Shown: positions 24,212 through 33,657 of the stretch, one piece after another
How the letters are laid out: every line of letters starts with the position of its first letter
Numbering within the stretch: position 1 is the stretch's first letter
Assembly (NCBI RefSeq): GCF_003672135.1
Contig: NC_039517.1
Coordinates: 4,030,001-4,094,000, forward strand
Reading direction: 5' to 3'
Length of the DNA stretch: 64,000 bases
DNA from: Ooceraea biroi
Taxonomy: Eukaryota; Arthropoda; Insecta; Hymenoptera; Formicidae
The notes under the pieces: model-generated
What the model saw: only the letters and a program-made list of their open reading frames with translations
Database searches by the model: none
What the model was told of the DNA's origin: nothing
Made by a program: the position numbers and the translations under genes

Positions 24212-24890
24212 TAGCTGCTTTTTTAATATGTAAATTTGCGATATAACGTAATGAATGTATGGTATCGATGCAATTGTATATTTTCATAAAATCAGAGCTC
24301 GTAATGCAAGAACAAAATTTAGTGGTTGAAAGTTTTCAAATTCTCGAATTGACAATTCAAAGTGCAGTAGCACTCACATAATATGCAGTAATCAAGATAA
24401 TTAGTAATTTATTACATTGATCATTACGGAGATTTGATGAAAAAGCGGCGATAGAGAGCGCCTCAAACACATGCCATACGCAATAAAACGTAATGTTAAT
24501 GGAGTGGAATAGATAGACATGTGTTCTTTCTTCAATTAATTATATAGAGCAGCATTGATGCGTCGTTCGTACGACATTAATTTTACAGTGCCGGCCGTGC
24601 AGTAATAGTTCGAATTAAGTATTTGCGACGGGCAAATAGGGTGAATATGTAATTAAAATATCAGCCCGATTGCGTAGATCGCCTATATTCCTAATTGATT
24701 TTACCGTAGCCGTCCCGTCGCCTTACTATAGTTGTTCCTGTTAATTATTTACTTTAGACTATCTCGATAAAGTGGCAGTAGAGCCCGATATGCTCCGTTA
24801 CATTCATAGACATAGTAAGAATAGACCGAGCGTGTTCTCAACTTGGCAGTGAATCACAGGTAGAAAAAGAGAGAAAGCAGGCGAAGGATT

Positions 24891-24891
24891 G

Positions 24892-24920
<29 letters not shown>
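24891..24920. repeat. (TC)n microsatellite
   Basis: About 15 TC units in an uninterrupted run. Confidence 0.95.
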
Positions 24921-24922
<2 letters not shown>

Positions 24923-25471
24923 GAAAGAAGAGTGGGGGTAAGAGCGGAGAGTGGGGAAGACGCGACAGAGAGAGAAAGAGATCCTCCACCTACTTTCCGT
25001 CCTTTTCTAGCTGTGCTTCACGTTTTGCGCTTCACGCTCGGTCTATTCTTACTATGTCTATGGTTACATTATTATACAGCACCGAGTAATACCGAGTAAT
25101 ACCGAGCGAGACACGTTTCAATATCCGACATAGTTGCAATAAGACGATGCGATGCGCGAATAGGCATTTGGCGCCCTCTCCCGCAGCGCTCGGAAGCACG
25201 ATATTTTCTATCACGGCAAAAGAGATCGTCGATTCCAAAATTCAGGTTGAGTCGCACAAATGAACTCTTCGCGATTCTTATTTTCGCGACGCTAGATAGT
25301 TTCCGTGAAAAGCAGCACGGAAATCATGTATATCAAGCGTCGCAGCAACGTCAGTAGTATCGATATAATATGCGTAATTACGCATAATTATACACCGGCG
25401 AAATATCCGTAGCGATCTATGCCGAGCAACGAAATTATTCCTCGAGCGAGTCGCACGTTTCTTGTGCGCAA

Positions 25472-26181
25472 TTAAGGGGGGAGCCTGCTTTAGAACGCTG
25501 AAAATAAGGTATATTTTACGAATTGTTTTTGGAGAAACTATACAGCGGATCATTATAAAACTTTGATGCATTTATTAGTACATGTTTAAAGATAAAAAAA
25601 TTATTTTTTGATTTGAATATATCGCTTGTAGAGGTCGTCCTGGAGAAATCTTAGTGCGGCCGCGTCGCCGGCATTGCAAATTGGTGAGCATTCTCCTGCC
25701 TCCAAATTTCGTCTAAACTGAAAAATTGAAATATCTTCTCGTTATTTATGAATTCCCATCGTCGATGAACCAAAGAGAGAAGAAAAAAGTTGAAAAGTGC
25801 CAAAATAGTCGAGCTTAGAACACAAAAGTACGATTTTTAGGCAAAGTTTTTGAACTTTTTCATGCAAAAATAATTGTTTAACTTCATGTTTTTATGAATA
25901 TTAAAGGTTCATCGACGATGGGAATTCATAAATAACGAGAAAATATTTCAATTTTTCAGTTTGGATGAAATTTGGAGGCAGGAGAATGCTCACCAATTTA
26001 CAATGCCTCCAAGACGACCTCTACAGGCGATATATTCAAATAAAAAAATAATTTTTTTTATCTTTAAACACGTACTAATAAATGCATCAAAGTTTTATAA
26101 TGATCCGCTGTATAGTTTCTCCAAAAAAATTCGTAAAATTATACCTTATTTTCAACGTTCTAAAGCAGGCTCCCCCCTTAA
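25472..26181 (+). mobile_element. TTAA-flanked foldback element, copy 3
   Basis: Bounded by TTAA at 25472-25475 and 26178-26181. Arms, unique centre and arm indel match the element at 230-940, in the same orientation. Copies 1 and 3 are nearly the same length (711 and 710 bp) and differ at few positions, pointing to recent activity of the family. Confidence 0.87.
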
Positions 26182-27468
26182 TTAACTTTCATAGGCACAA
26201 TAAGAACGTAATAGAACGGCAGAGAATAGGTTTCGGATAAAATTACTTACCCAGAGATGCGGCTCAAGTCGCAAACGAAAGGAGTAACATGGCGGATGGT
26301 CGTGCTGGAACCAATTTGTAGTATTCGGTGCTTCTTTTTTCCTTGCACTTAATTTCTCGAGTCAATTCTGCCTCCCGTGATATTTATTTCTGTTAAGAAT
26401 CTAGCAGGAGTCCACTTTCGGTAGAAAAGTATAAACTTAAAACGTACGCGACGATGAAAAAACGGCACTTGCATAGACGCGCGATTCGCCCGCGGCAAGC
26501 GAATTTTTCAAACTAGCCATGTACGATGTGAAGTGCGCGCTAATTGAACGGAGCTGCACCGACGAGCTCAAATTCATACTCTAATTCAAACTTCGATTTG
26601 AATTCATACATTATTATACATATGTTCAAATTACATTTAAATTTAAATCTAACTAAATTGAGTTTAAATTTTTAATTGATGTGGATCCGTTTTGTTACGT
26701 TTAACTTCGAATTCGAATTCGAAGGCTCGAAACATTCGAGCTTTGCAATGAACGTAGATGATATTTTTCTAGTATCTCTCAAATCTCGATTTCTGCAACG
26801 ACACTTCCCCTGTTCTTTTATATTCTCTTACGTTTATGATTGTAAATTTCTAATAATGCCGTAACGTGAATTGACGCTTGATTAATCGTTAGTTTAATCC
26901 GAATTATAACTGAAATTATTAATTGCGTGAAGCTAAGGAAAAAGTGTCATATATAATATAACAGGTATTACTAATGTAAAAGTATATATTGGTATATTTA
27001 AATGTAATATGAATCGTTTCGGGATTTGCATTTGTTGAAATTTGTGCTGTGATATGTGTGAGTGACATGATTTAGCATAAACAGCTATTGATTGAGAAAC
27101 TAATGAATAATAATACTATATCGATATTATTTTAAACTATGTAAATTCGTTATAAAGTGTCAAATTATTCGCTTTTTATTCTTATTGTTAAATAAATTCA
27201 TAAATGCTTTCTTTATCGTGTTATATTCTATAAATAAGTTCTTGCAAACAAGGATGCTTTATAAAGTGGCTTTTGCTATGGATATAGAATTTCTTAGAAA
27301 AAACGAAAAGTAAACTTATCAAGAATCATGTTGAAAAATCCGTCTTACGTATTGCAATACTTTATGAAAGCAATTTTTCACTTAAAAGGATCGTGTAAAC
27401 CGAAAAGTTGTTTTCTCTTACATTTATTATATAAAAAATCATAAAAATCCCATAATTTGCTTAATATA
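26182..27468. other. Intergenic spacer, AT-rich
   Basis: Very AT-rich, with runs of ATTTAAATTTAAAT type around 26.6 kb. No gene, RNA or repeat family is recognised. The right part carries the 3' UTR of the minus-strand mRpL24 gene. Confidence 0.5.
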
Positions 27469-27474
27469 TTTATT
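27469..27474 (-). terminator. Candidate poly(A) signal of mRpL24
   Basis: AATAAA on the minus strand, 57 bases past the stop codon at 27532. Another AATAAA lies at 27423-27428. Confidence 0.5.
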
Positions 27475-27531
27475 AAATATAATTGTACATTAAACAATTT
27501 CAGTAACAGCGGATTGTACATACGACGATGG

Positions 27532-28686
27532 TTAATACCAATAGGTTTTTTTTGGAATACGGTCTTCTTTGATGCCCATTTCATCCATGATGTCCATCTC
27601 GAATGTTTTTAATTTCGGCTGAAAATAGGAAAAACGCATCTGCATACTTTGCCTTCTTGTTGCTCAGAGAATTTTCAATTATACAAGTTACGTACTTCAA
27701 AAGTTATATTCGTCACATCGTCCTTGGTCGTATCTTTTGGTTGCTCCTTATATAACGCGGGAGTTTTATAATCTCTTGTTTCCTCAGCCGATGCAGGAAT
27801 AGGGATTTCTCTACCAGTTCTCACGGATATGCGCACGTGACGCCCATCTTCGGTATAACGCCATTCTATGTCTGTTTTGTGCCTGTCACAATTGAATTTA
27901 TCTTATAATGCTACATTTTTACAGAGTGATATTTTTCTTACATCTCAGGAAAGAAGCTTTCCAAACGAATCACTTACAAGTCTGAAGGATCAACCAACTG
28001 CACCTGCGTGGTTACTAACAGTGGCTGTTCTCGCTGCATGTATATACCAGGAAAGTCTTTGTCCTTCATAACACATTCTAATTTTGTGTTGAGCCCTTCC
28101 ACAATTATCCAGTTTCTTTCTTGATAAATGTCTTTCACGATTCCCTGCTTTCCTTTATCTTTTCCCACTAAAACTTCTACCTGTACAATTGGATGATAAT
28201 ATAATTCACATTCTGTATGTTATTACTTACATTCTCGATCAACATTGTTAATTAATAACAATCATTGTACCATACCCTATCGCCCCGGAAGAAACTCCAG
28301 TTTTTGATGGGCTCAACATAAATAAAGTCTATTTTTCCAGGCGCATTATCCTGATGAAAGTAGTTAGTCCACGGGCGATGTATAGAGAAACGAAATCGTC
28401 TTCTTTCCACAGTGCGTTGTAAGTAGTTTGGCTTGTTGGGCGTTTTCCAATAAACCTAATTGTGTTTTGTTAATAAGTGATAAATGTTTAAATCATTAAA
28501 AAGCAATAATAGCAAACACAGTGGTAATTGTGCATTAATGTATAATGTATCATGTATATTGTTGGACAGTTTCAGAATTGCGCACACCTGTCTCATAGAA
28601 CGTTCTATGTAACGATCCGGTAGATTTGCGTACTTCTTTGACCATTTTCCTACGTGCTTCAATAATAAACTGGATGTTAATCTCAT
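27532..28686 (-). CDS. mRpL24: Mitochondrial 39S ribosomal protein L24
   Basis: Five exons on the minus strand: 28686-28588, 28455-28276, 28180-27978, 27882-27696 and 27618-27532, all with GT-AG introns in compatible phases, giving 251 residues, close to the known family length. The third exon contains the KOW motif of the L24 family (VLVGKDKGKQGIVKDIYQER), followed by the conserved VEGLNTK and a GIYMQREQPL segment. The N-terminus is basic and suits a mitochondrial presequence. The product is part of the large subunit of the mitochondrial ribosome. The start at 28686 is the first ATG in frame and leads straight into family-like sequence. The C-terminal exon ends in IPKKTYWY. No frame lesion is seen. 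Confidence 0.96.
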
Positions 28687-28879
28687 ATTTGCTCCCTCGA
28701 AATCGATATATCTCTCTGCTGTCTTTTAAATTGTACGCAAAATGCACGTAACCAAGTGTACAACTCTTTTCTTGGTTATGTTGATACCTGTGCATAGAAT
28801 AGATGCAACTATGATACGCGTCGGACACCTTTTTTAATCTAGTGCATTTTAGAGAACCTCAAGTAAGAGCACAGTATAA

Positions 28880-29038
28880 AGCCCGGTGTCCACGATGCTA
28901 GAAATCGGTCCGAGTTCTCGGTCCGAGAAATATGTAGCCAATCAACTTGCGGCTTTTTCGTAAAAGTGCAAGTTGATTGGCTACATATTTCTCGGACCGA
29001 GATCTCGAACCGATTTCTAGCATCGTGGACACCGGGCT
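28880..29038. mobile_element. 159-bp foldback MITE with TAA target duplication
   Basis: Near-perfect inverted repeat: AGCCCGGTGTCCACGATGCT at the left and its complement at the right, with arms of about 70 bp around a short centre near 28950. TAA flanks both sides (28877-28879 and 29039-29041), the TWA-type target site expected for PIF/Harbinger (Tourist-like) MITEs. It lies about 190 bp upstream of the mRpL24 start codon, so it may sit in that promoter. Confidence 0.8.
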
Positions 29039-29044
29039 TAAGGA

Positions 29045-29264
29045 CAGAGAGAAGCCTGAGAGCGGACACGCTCGCGTTTTAACTGCAACGCCTCAAACGT
29101 GGACATATGCGTTCCACTTGACGCTCCCAACGCTCGCGGCGTCATTCTATCTTTATTCAATATTCAGTGAGCAATAAAGATAGACTCACTTCAATCACTT
29201 CAATGTCCACATTTGAGGCGTTATAGTTAAAACGCGAGCGTGACCGCTCTCAGGCTTCTCTCTG
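29045..29264. mobile_element. 220-bp foldback MITE
   Basis: Inverted termini CAGAGAGAAGCCTGAGAGCG and complement, with arms of roughly 70-75 bp that continue through ACGCTCGCGTTTTAACT and its complement. Flanks TTAAGGA (29038-29044) and ATAAGGA (29265-29271) match at six of seven bases and are probably the target duplication. It begins six bases after the neighbouring 159-bp element. Confidence 0.75.
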
Positions 29265-29272
29265 ATAAGGAT

Positions 29273-29758
29273 ATACAGTAGGGACAAGCACCCGTTTTCG
29301 AGTCAGCGCGCAGATTTGCTTGCGCATCCCAAGCGGCCATGTTCTTGGGCGGCTTCCAATCCCGTTCAAAGTAAAGAACGCACATTATCTCCGTAACTGT
29401 GATCACATATAGATAGAGAAACATAACCAAACATAAAAATTCGCATATTGTATTGTATTGTTTGTTTTGTGCTTTTGTTAAAAACAATGTCTAAGAGAAT
29501 ACATCGAGTGCGGTGCAAAATTGTTTTCACAATGATTCACAGTGATAATATATCATTTTTTCGCTTTCCAAAAGAGAAAGAAAAGTATGCATTACTTATG
29601 TATTTATAAAATATGTAATTTTTTTTAAGAAAACACATTAAAAATATTTGCTGATAGCGGTGGTTTCTAATATTATTGATACGCTACTTGCCGCCCGAAG
29701 ACATGGCGGATCGGCTGAAAAAGATCAAAGGTGCCGACGCTCTTTGTCCCTACTGTAT
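29273..29758. mobile_element. MITE with TACAGTAGGGACAA termini and a THAP-like remnant
   Basis: Terminal inverted repeats ATATACAGTAGGGACAA (29271-29287) and TTGTCCCTACTGTATAT (29744-29760). The inverted similarity extends inward imperfectly for about 90 bp: CGGCCATGTTCTTGGGCGGC on the left pairs with its counterpart near 29690. The interior carries a 40-codon frame (see 29487). Superfamily is undetermined. Confidence 0.65.
29487..29609 (+). pseudogene. Possible THAP-domain transposase remnant (40 codons)
   Basis: ATG at 29487 reads MSKRIHRVRC, then after a gap ISFFRFPKEKEKYALL, and a stop. THAP zinc-finger DNA-binding domains of transposases start with a Met-x-x-x-Cys-type N-terminus and have a (F)xRFPKD/E-type block. 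This match is short and only one cysteine is in place, so the call is tentative. If right, it is the truncated 5' end of an autonomous relative's transposase. Confidence 0.3.
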
Positions 29759-29855
29759 ATCATTATACTGTGGTAAGAGTATGAACATCGTGGATTCGCA
29801 CCTGATTGGTCTAGTTTCTAGTGGGATCGAAAATGGCGGAATTGAGGTTTATCAA

Positions 29856-30263
29856 TTAAGGTGATCCTGGAGTGACCAGGGAATTTCTTCGCGATGGTGC
29901 TGCCATTTGCACAATAAAATGTTTTTTATAAAAATTTCGCAATTTGTACGCACAAAATCGCAGTTTCGCAGGGTGGGGACACAATTAAGGAATATGATGA
30001 TGCTTTTCGAAGAGACTTTAGAAACGTAATAACAAGGAACGGTGTTTTCCAGAGGTTTTTAGACAGTAGAATAAACCGTTCTTCTTTATTACGCTTCTAA
30101 AGTCACTTCGAAAAGCTTCATTATATTCCTTTATTTTATCTCGAGTATGGATGATAGCAATTTTGTGCGTACAACTTGCCAAATTTTTATAAAACGCATT
30201 TTAAGTTTACATTTTATGCAAATGGCAACACTGTTTTACTAGCAACTTCAGGAATCCCCTTAA
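29856..30263. mobile_element. TTAA-flanked foldback element, diverged relative of the 36.8-kb array
   Basis: TTAA at 29856-29859 and 30260-30263. The left end GGTGATCCTGGAGT and the right end AGGAATCCCC resemble the two end types of the units at 36822-38664. Arms are imperfect inverted copies through the interior (AGGAATATGATGATGCTTTT on the left pairs with the complement near 30110-30140). No transposase frame is seen. Confidence 0.7.
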
Positions 30264-30293
30264 GGGACTCTATCTAAAATACATCTTTGTAGT

Positions 30294-31087
30294 GTAACGC
30301 TACGCTACTGCTCCGCGTTAACACGAAATGCTCCGCGCCCCGCGGCGCTACGCCACTGCCGCCGACGTGACGTCACACCCCTACCACGACTACCGAGTGG
30401 GGGCATATAAGCCGCGCCGAGCATCCAGTCTTTCCTAGTCCGGCGCTCCCGACTCCCTCCGCGGCGGTGCTGACCCGTGGGCTCCCTTCCTTCCTTCCTT
30501 CCCCACCCCCCGCGGCGGTGCTGACCCGCGGGCTCCCTTCCTTCCTTCCTTCCCCACCTCCTGCGGCGGTGCTGATCCGCGGGCTCCCTTCCTTCCCCTC
30601 CCCCCGCGGCGGTGCTGACCCGTGGGATCCCTTCTTTCCTTATCCTCCCCCCGCGGAGGCGCTGACTCGCGGGCTCCCTACCTCCCTCCGCGGGGCGCTG
30701 ACCCACGGGCCACCTACCCTTCCGTAGGGCGCTCCCTGCGGGTACTCCTACCCTTCCATCCTCGGGCGCGGTTTTAGTTTCACCGACTCAGCAGCAGGAC
30801 CCACCCGTGGGGCATTCTGCCCGGTCTCGACAGGGATGCACGGCATTTTTATTGGACGAGCGCAGTCTGGGCGAGGGGGGGAGGGGTGGCCGAACCTCCT
30901 GGGGGCAGGGGCCCACAGGGGGACGTAGGTCGTACAAAATCACCCTTTTTAGCCGGGAGCGTGGAACCGGCGGAAAGTCCTGACGAAATGCGCTTTTTAG
31001 TTCCAGGACTCTTTTGTACTTTTTGTACTTGAGGTTTTCTAGTGCATTTATGGCGCGGTCCCATGATGGAGGAAATTACAGTGCGTA
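30294..31087 (+). promoter_or_regulatory. GC-rich promoter-like block (CRE, TATA) of unknown owner
   Basis: This stands out from AT-rich neighbours. It contains a perfect palindromic CRE/ATF site TGACGTCA at 30368-30375, a TATA motif GCATATAAG at 30404-30412, then GC-rich sequence with tandem repeats from about 30458. The arrangement suggests a polymerase II promoter, possibly of a retroelement (LTR or LINE 5' UTR), but no matching coding region or second LTR is seen. It could also be a distant 5' end of the MAIP1-like gene. Function is inference. Confidence 0.4.
30458..30725. repeat. GC-rich tandem repeat, ~60-bp units
   Basis: Five to six imperfect units on the theme CGCGGCGGTGCTGACCCG(T/C)G followed by GGCTCCCTTCC(TTCC)n. 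Unit length varies from about 45 to 65 bp because the TTCC run expands and contracts. Long open frames across it on both strands are repeat artefacts. Confidence 0.85.
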
Positions 31088-31095
31088 GTGCCGAA

Positions 31096-32226
31096 CACAG
31101 ACATCTATACTATAACTAGACCGCTAACTTGCGTCAAATACATGGCCGCAAAATCTATGTACTACATACTCGCGCATGCGTAACGCTGGTAGAAAAAGTA
31201 ATATGGCGGATAGTATATACATGTGGCCACGGTGAAGTTGCGCTTAGCGATTTGCATAATTCTGTGCTTTATTACGTGTTATTTTTATACAATTGATATT
31301 CACGCGAGAAAAGTCTTTATTTATGGTTCTACTATAGCTGCTATGCCAGTTTTGGATGTGGCTGAAGATTTATGCAAAGAAAATACATATTATAAATACA
31401 TATTTATAATAAATACGTCTATATAATAAATAATATATATATATATATATATTGAAAAAGTGATATGATTAGAATGAGATGATTAAAAAGATATAACGTA
31501 TTTATTATAAATATAAATATCTATATACTTATATTTATTTTATTACAAAAGTAAAAATTAATGATATAAGGATATTTATATTATTATATATCTTTTTAAT
31601 CTTAGATATGCATATATAATAATATTTACATGTAATATATAATACTGCATATATATGTAGATTATAATAAAATATTTATACACATTGAATCTATTAAATA
31701 AATTAAGAAATGGAAATATAGAACTTGAAACATTTGTATCGAAGTTAATGCAGTTAGCATTTGTAGAATGTCTAATATCGTTGCAAAGTCATAATTGTCG
31801 CATAGCATTTCTAAACTGAAACGCACTAGGGTTATTATTATGGCCGTGGCGACTTCTTATTTTGGAAAATAATAGTTCAACATGGTCCTGTCAAAATTTG
31901 TAGGTTAATATGTATTTATATGATTTATTTTCTTTGCATAAATCTTCAGCCACATCCAAAACTGACATAGCAGCTATAGTAGAACCATAAATAAAGACTT
32001 TTCTCGCGTGAATATCAATTGTATAAAAATAACACGTAATAAAGCACAGAATTATGCAAATCGCTAAGCGCAACTTCACCGTGGCCACATGTATATACTA
32101 TCCGCCATATTACTTTTTCTACCAGCGTTACGCATGCGCGACCACCATATTACATGGTTTTCATGGACACTTTTTATGTACAAAATCACTGGGAGTAGCG
32201 GTCTAGTTATAGTATAGATGCCTGTG
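31096..32226. mobile_element. 1.13-kb palindromic hAT-like MITE upstream of the MAIP1-like gene
   Basis: Exactly flanked by the 8-bp duplication GTGCCGAA (31088-31095 and 32227-32234), the target-site length of hAT elements. Termini are CACAG(A/G)CATCTATACT and complement. Arms of about 300 bp are near-perfect inverted copies surrounding a very AT-rich centre (about 31400-31900). Each arm carries the same 50-odd-codon open frame (mirror images at 31223-31426 and 32088-31891) without an ATG start, so it is probably not translated. It ends about 290 bp before the start codon at 32522. Confidence 0.85.
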
Positions 32227-32521
32227 GTGCCGAACGAGCAGGATATAGTAACTTTTCAAATGATGCACATGTTTCGCGCCAAATATAAAAATTTGTGGAA
32301 ATGATTCTTAATTAATGAAACAACTTTTACAAGATATTATACATAGCATGTACGTTTGTGTAACATCTGCAATAATGATGCATTCGAAAGAATTTTATGC
32401 AAGTACGAACGCACGTTATTAAGAGCAGAAATAAGCTCGGTCGAAATATCGAGTGATAGGTTAGGAAGGCATCAAGTGCTCCGATTTTTGTGATGTTTAT
32501 AGAACAATTCCGTGCTATCTT

Positions 32522-33419
32522 ATGCAAGTTACAATGTTAGTTCCGACATTTAGAAAGATCGTGCCGTTCAGTCTACGACGAATGGCTGCATCTGTTAATT
32601 ATAGAAACGGAACAAAGATCGCACAACATTATAATGAGCCGGACTTAGTGTCTACAACGGTCCAGAAAATTGCAGCTTGCAGACTTTATTGTACGAGATC
32701 AGATTCTCCACCGCGGGTTTCTCTGCCCATGCTTATGGACGGGCCTTCTCAAATCGCACCGCGTTTCTTTACCATTTTCAAGCTGTTTTATTTAGCAGTT
32801 TTTAAGATTATTCCACACATAGATAAGGAGTTTAATGCACCCGAATTTGTCAAAGGAGCCACACATGTATGACCTGTTGCGAGTGATTCAAAATGTGAGA
32901 GTGATGGCTAGATATTAATGAATATGTTGTACATTTATAGGCAACAACACTAATATCGAAGGCTTTAATGAATGAAGATTATGAATCCTTAAATGGCCTC
33001 GTGACGGAAGATGTGATAGAAGCTTTAAGGATGAAAATTGAAACTCTTAGCCCTAATCAAAGGCAGTTAATTGCAGTGAAGGAAAATAATATGATGCTGT
33101 ATGCCATAAATGACATCAACGTTACGACGGATAAAACAGGTAGGATTATTGGCTACTGTTTAATAAATTAGCATTATATACACAGAAATGTAACAAGTAT
33201 ACTTTTCCCACAGGTGACGAACATTCCATTGAAATTTCAATAATTTGTCACTACTTCCCAGACCTCGATGTGAAACAGAAACCAATGAATATGTCCATGT
33301 CAGAATTACAGAAAGACATAACTTATGTAGTTTGTCATTATACATTTGTGCGTAAGTATGTAAATAATGTTGGAGGGCCATGGATTGTAACTTTTGTAAA
33401 TCATTATTCTGTAATATAG
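32522..33419 (+). CDS. MAIP1: MAIP1-like (m-AAA protease-interacting protein 1) mitochondrial protein
   Basis: Three exons: 32522-32866, 32941-33139 and 33214-33419 (TAG), in phase throughout, giving 249 residues. The N-terminus is basic and rich in hydroxylated residues (MLVPTFRKIVPFSLRR), suiting a mitochondrial presequence. The core IDKEFNAPEFVKGA followed by a helix-rich LISKAL...LNGLVTEDVIEALR and a final beta-rich part resembles MAIP1/C2orf47, a matrix protein with a Tim44-like fold that assists the m-AAA protease and EMRE handling in vertebrates. The role here is carried over from that family. In-frame ATGs at 32522 and 32534 are both possible starts. AATAAA signals lie at 33458 and 33535. 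Its 3' end converges on the paracaspase gene, 238 bp away. Confidence 0.82.
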
Positions 33420-33657
33420 AAATATATGTTTATAGAAAGAAACTTTGCAGTGTGTTAAATAAAAAACGAATGCTATTCATTATTGTTTTCGAATTACAAG
33501 CACTAGTCGTTTATAACATTATTTTATATTTTTCAATAAAAATATATCGGAAATTATTCACATGAAATTGTATGTGCAGATAATGTTGTACATAACAATA
33601 TACATGTTTGTTGCATTTAACTAAATATTCATTGGAGATTCATTCGTGCACGATACA

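Larger units (their letters stand above)
23664..25471 (+). other. 3' UTR of the bbg-like gene and intergenic spacer
   Basis: AT-rich sequence follows the TGA at 23661. Candidate poly(A) signals AATAAA occur at 24206-24211 and 24482-24487. A (TC)n microsatellite lies at 24891-24920. No other gene is seen. Confidence 0.5.

Noticed and set aside
30305..30727. 133- and 86-codon frames in the GC-rich block
   Set aside because: Pure repeat translation (GGR/PPA/FLPS words) with both strands open.
31223..31426. Possible 67-codon membrane protein
   Set aside because: It starts at GTG rather than ATG, is mirrored exactly in the other arm of a palindromic MITE, and runs into AT repeats.
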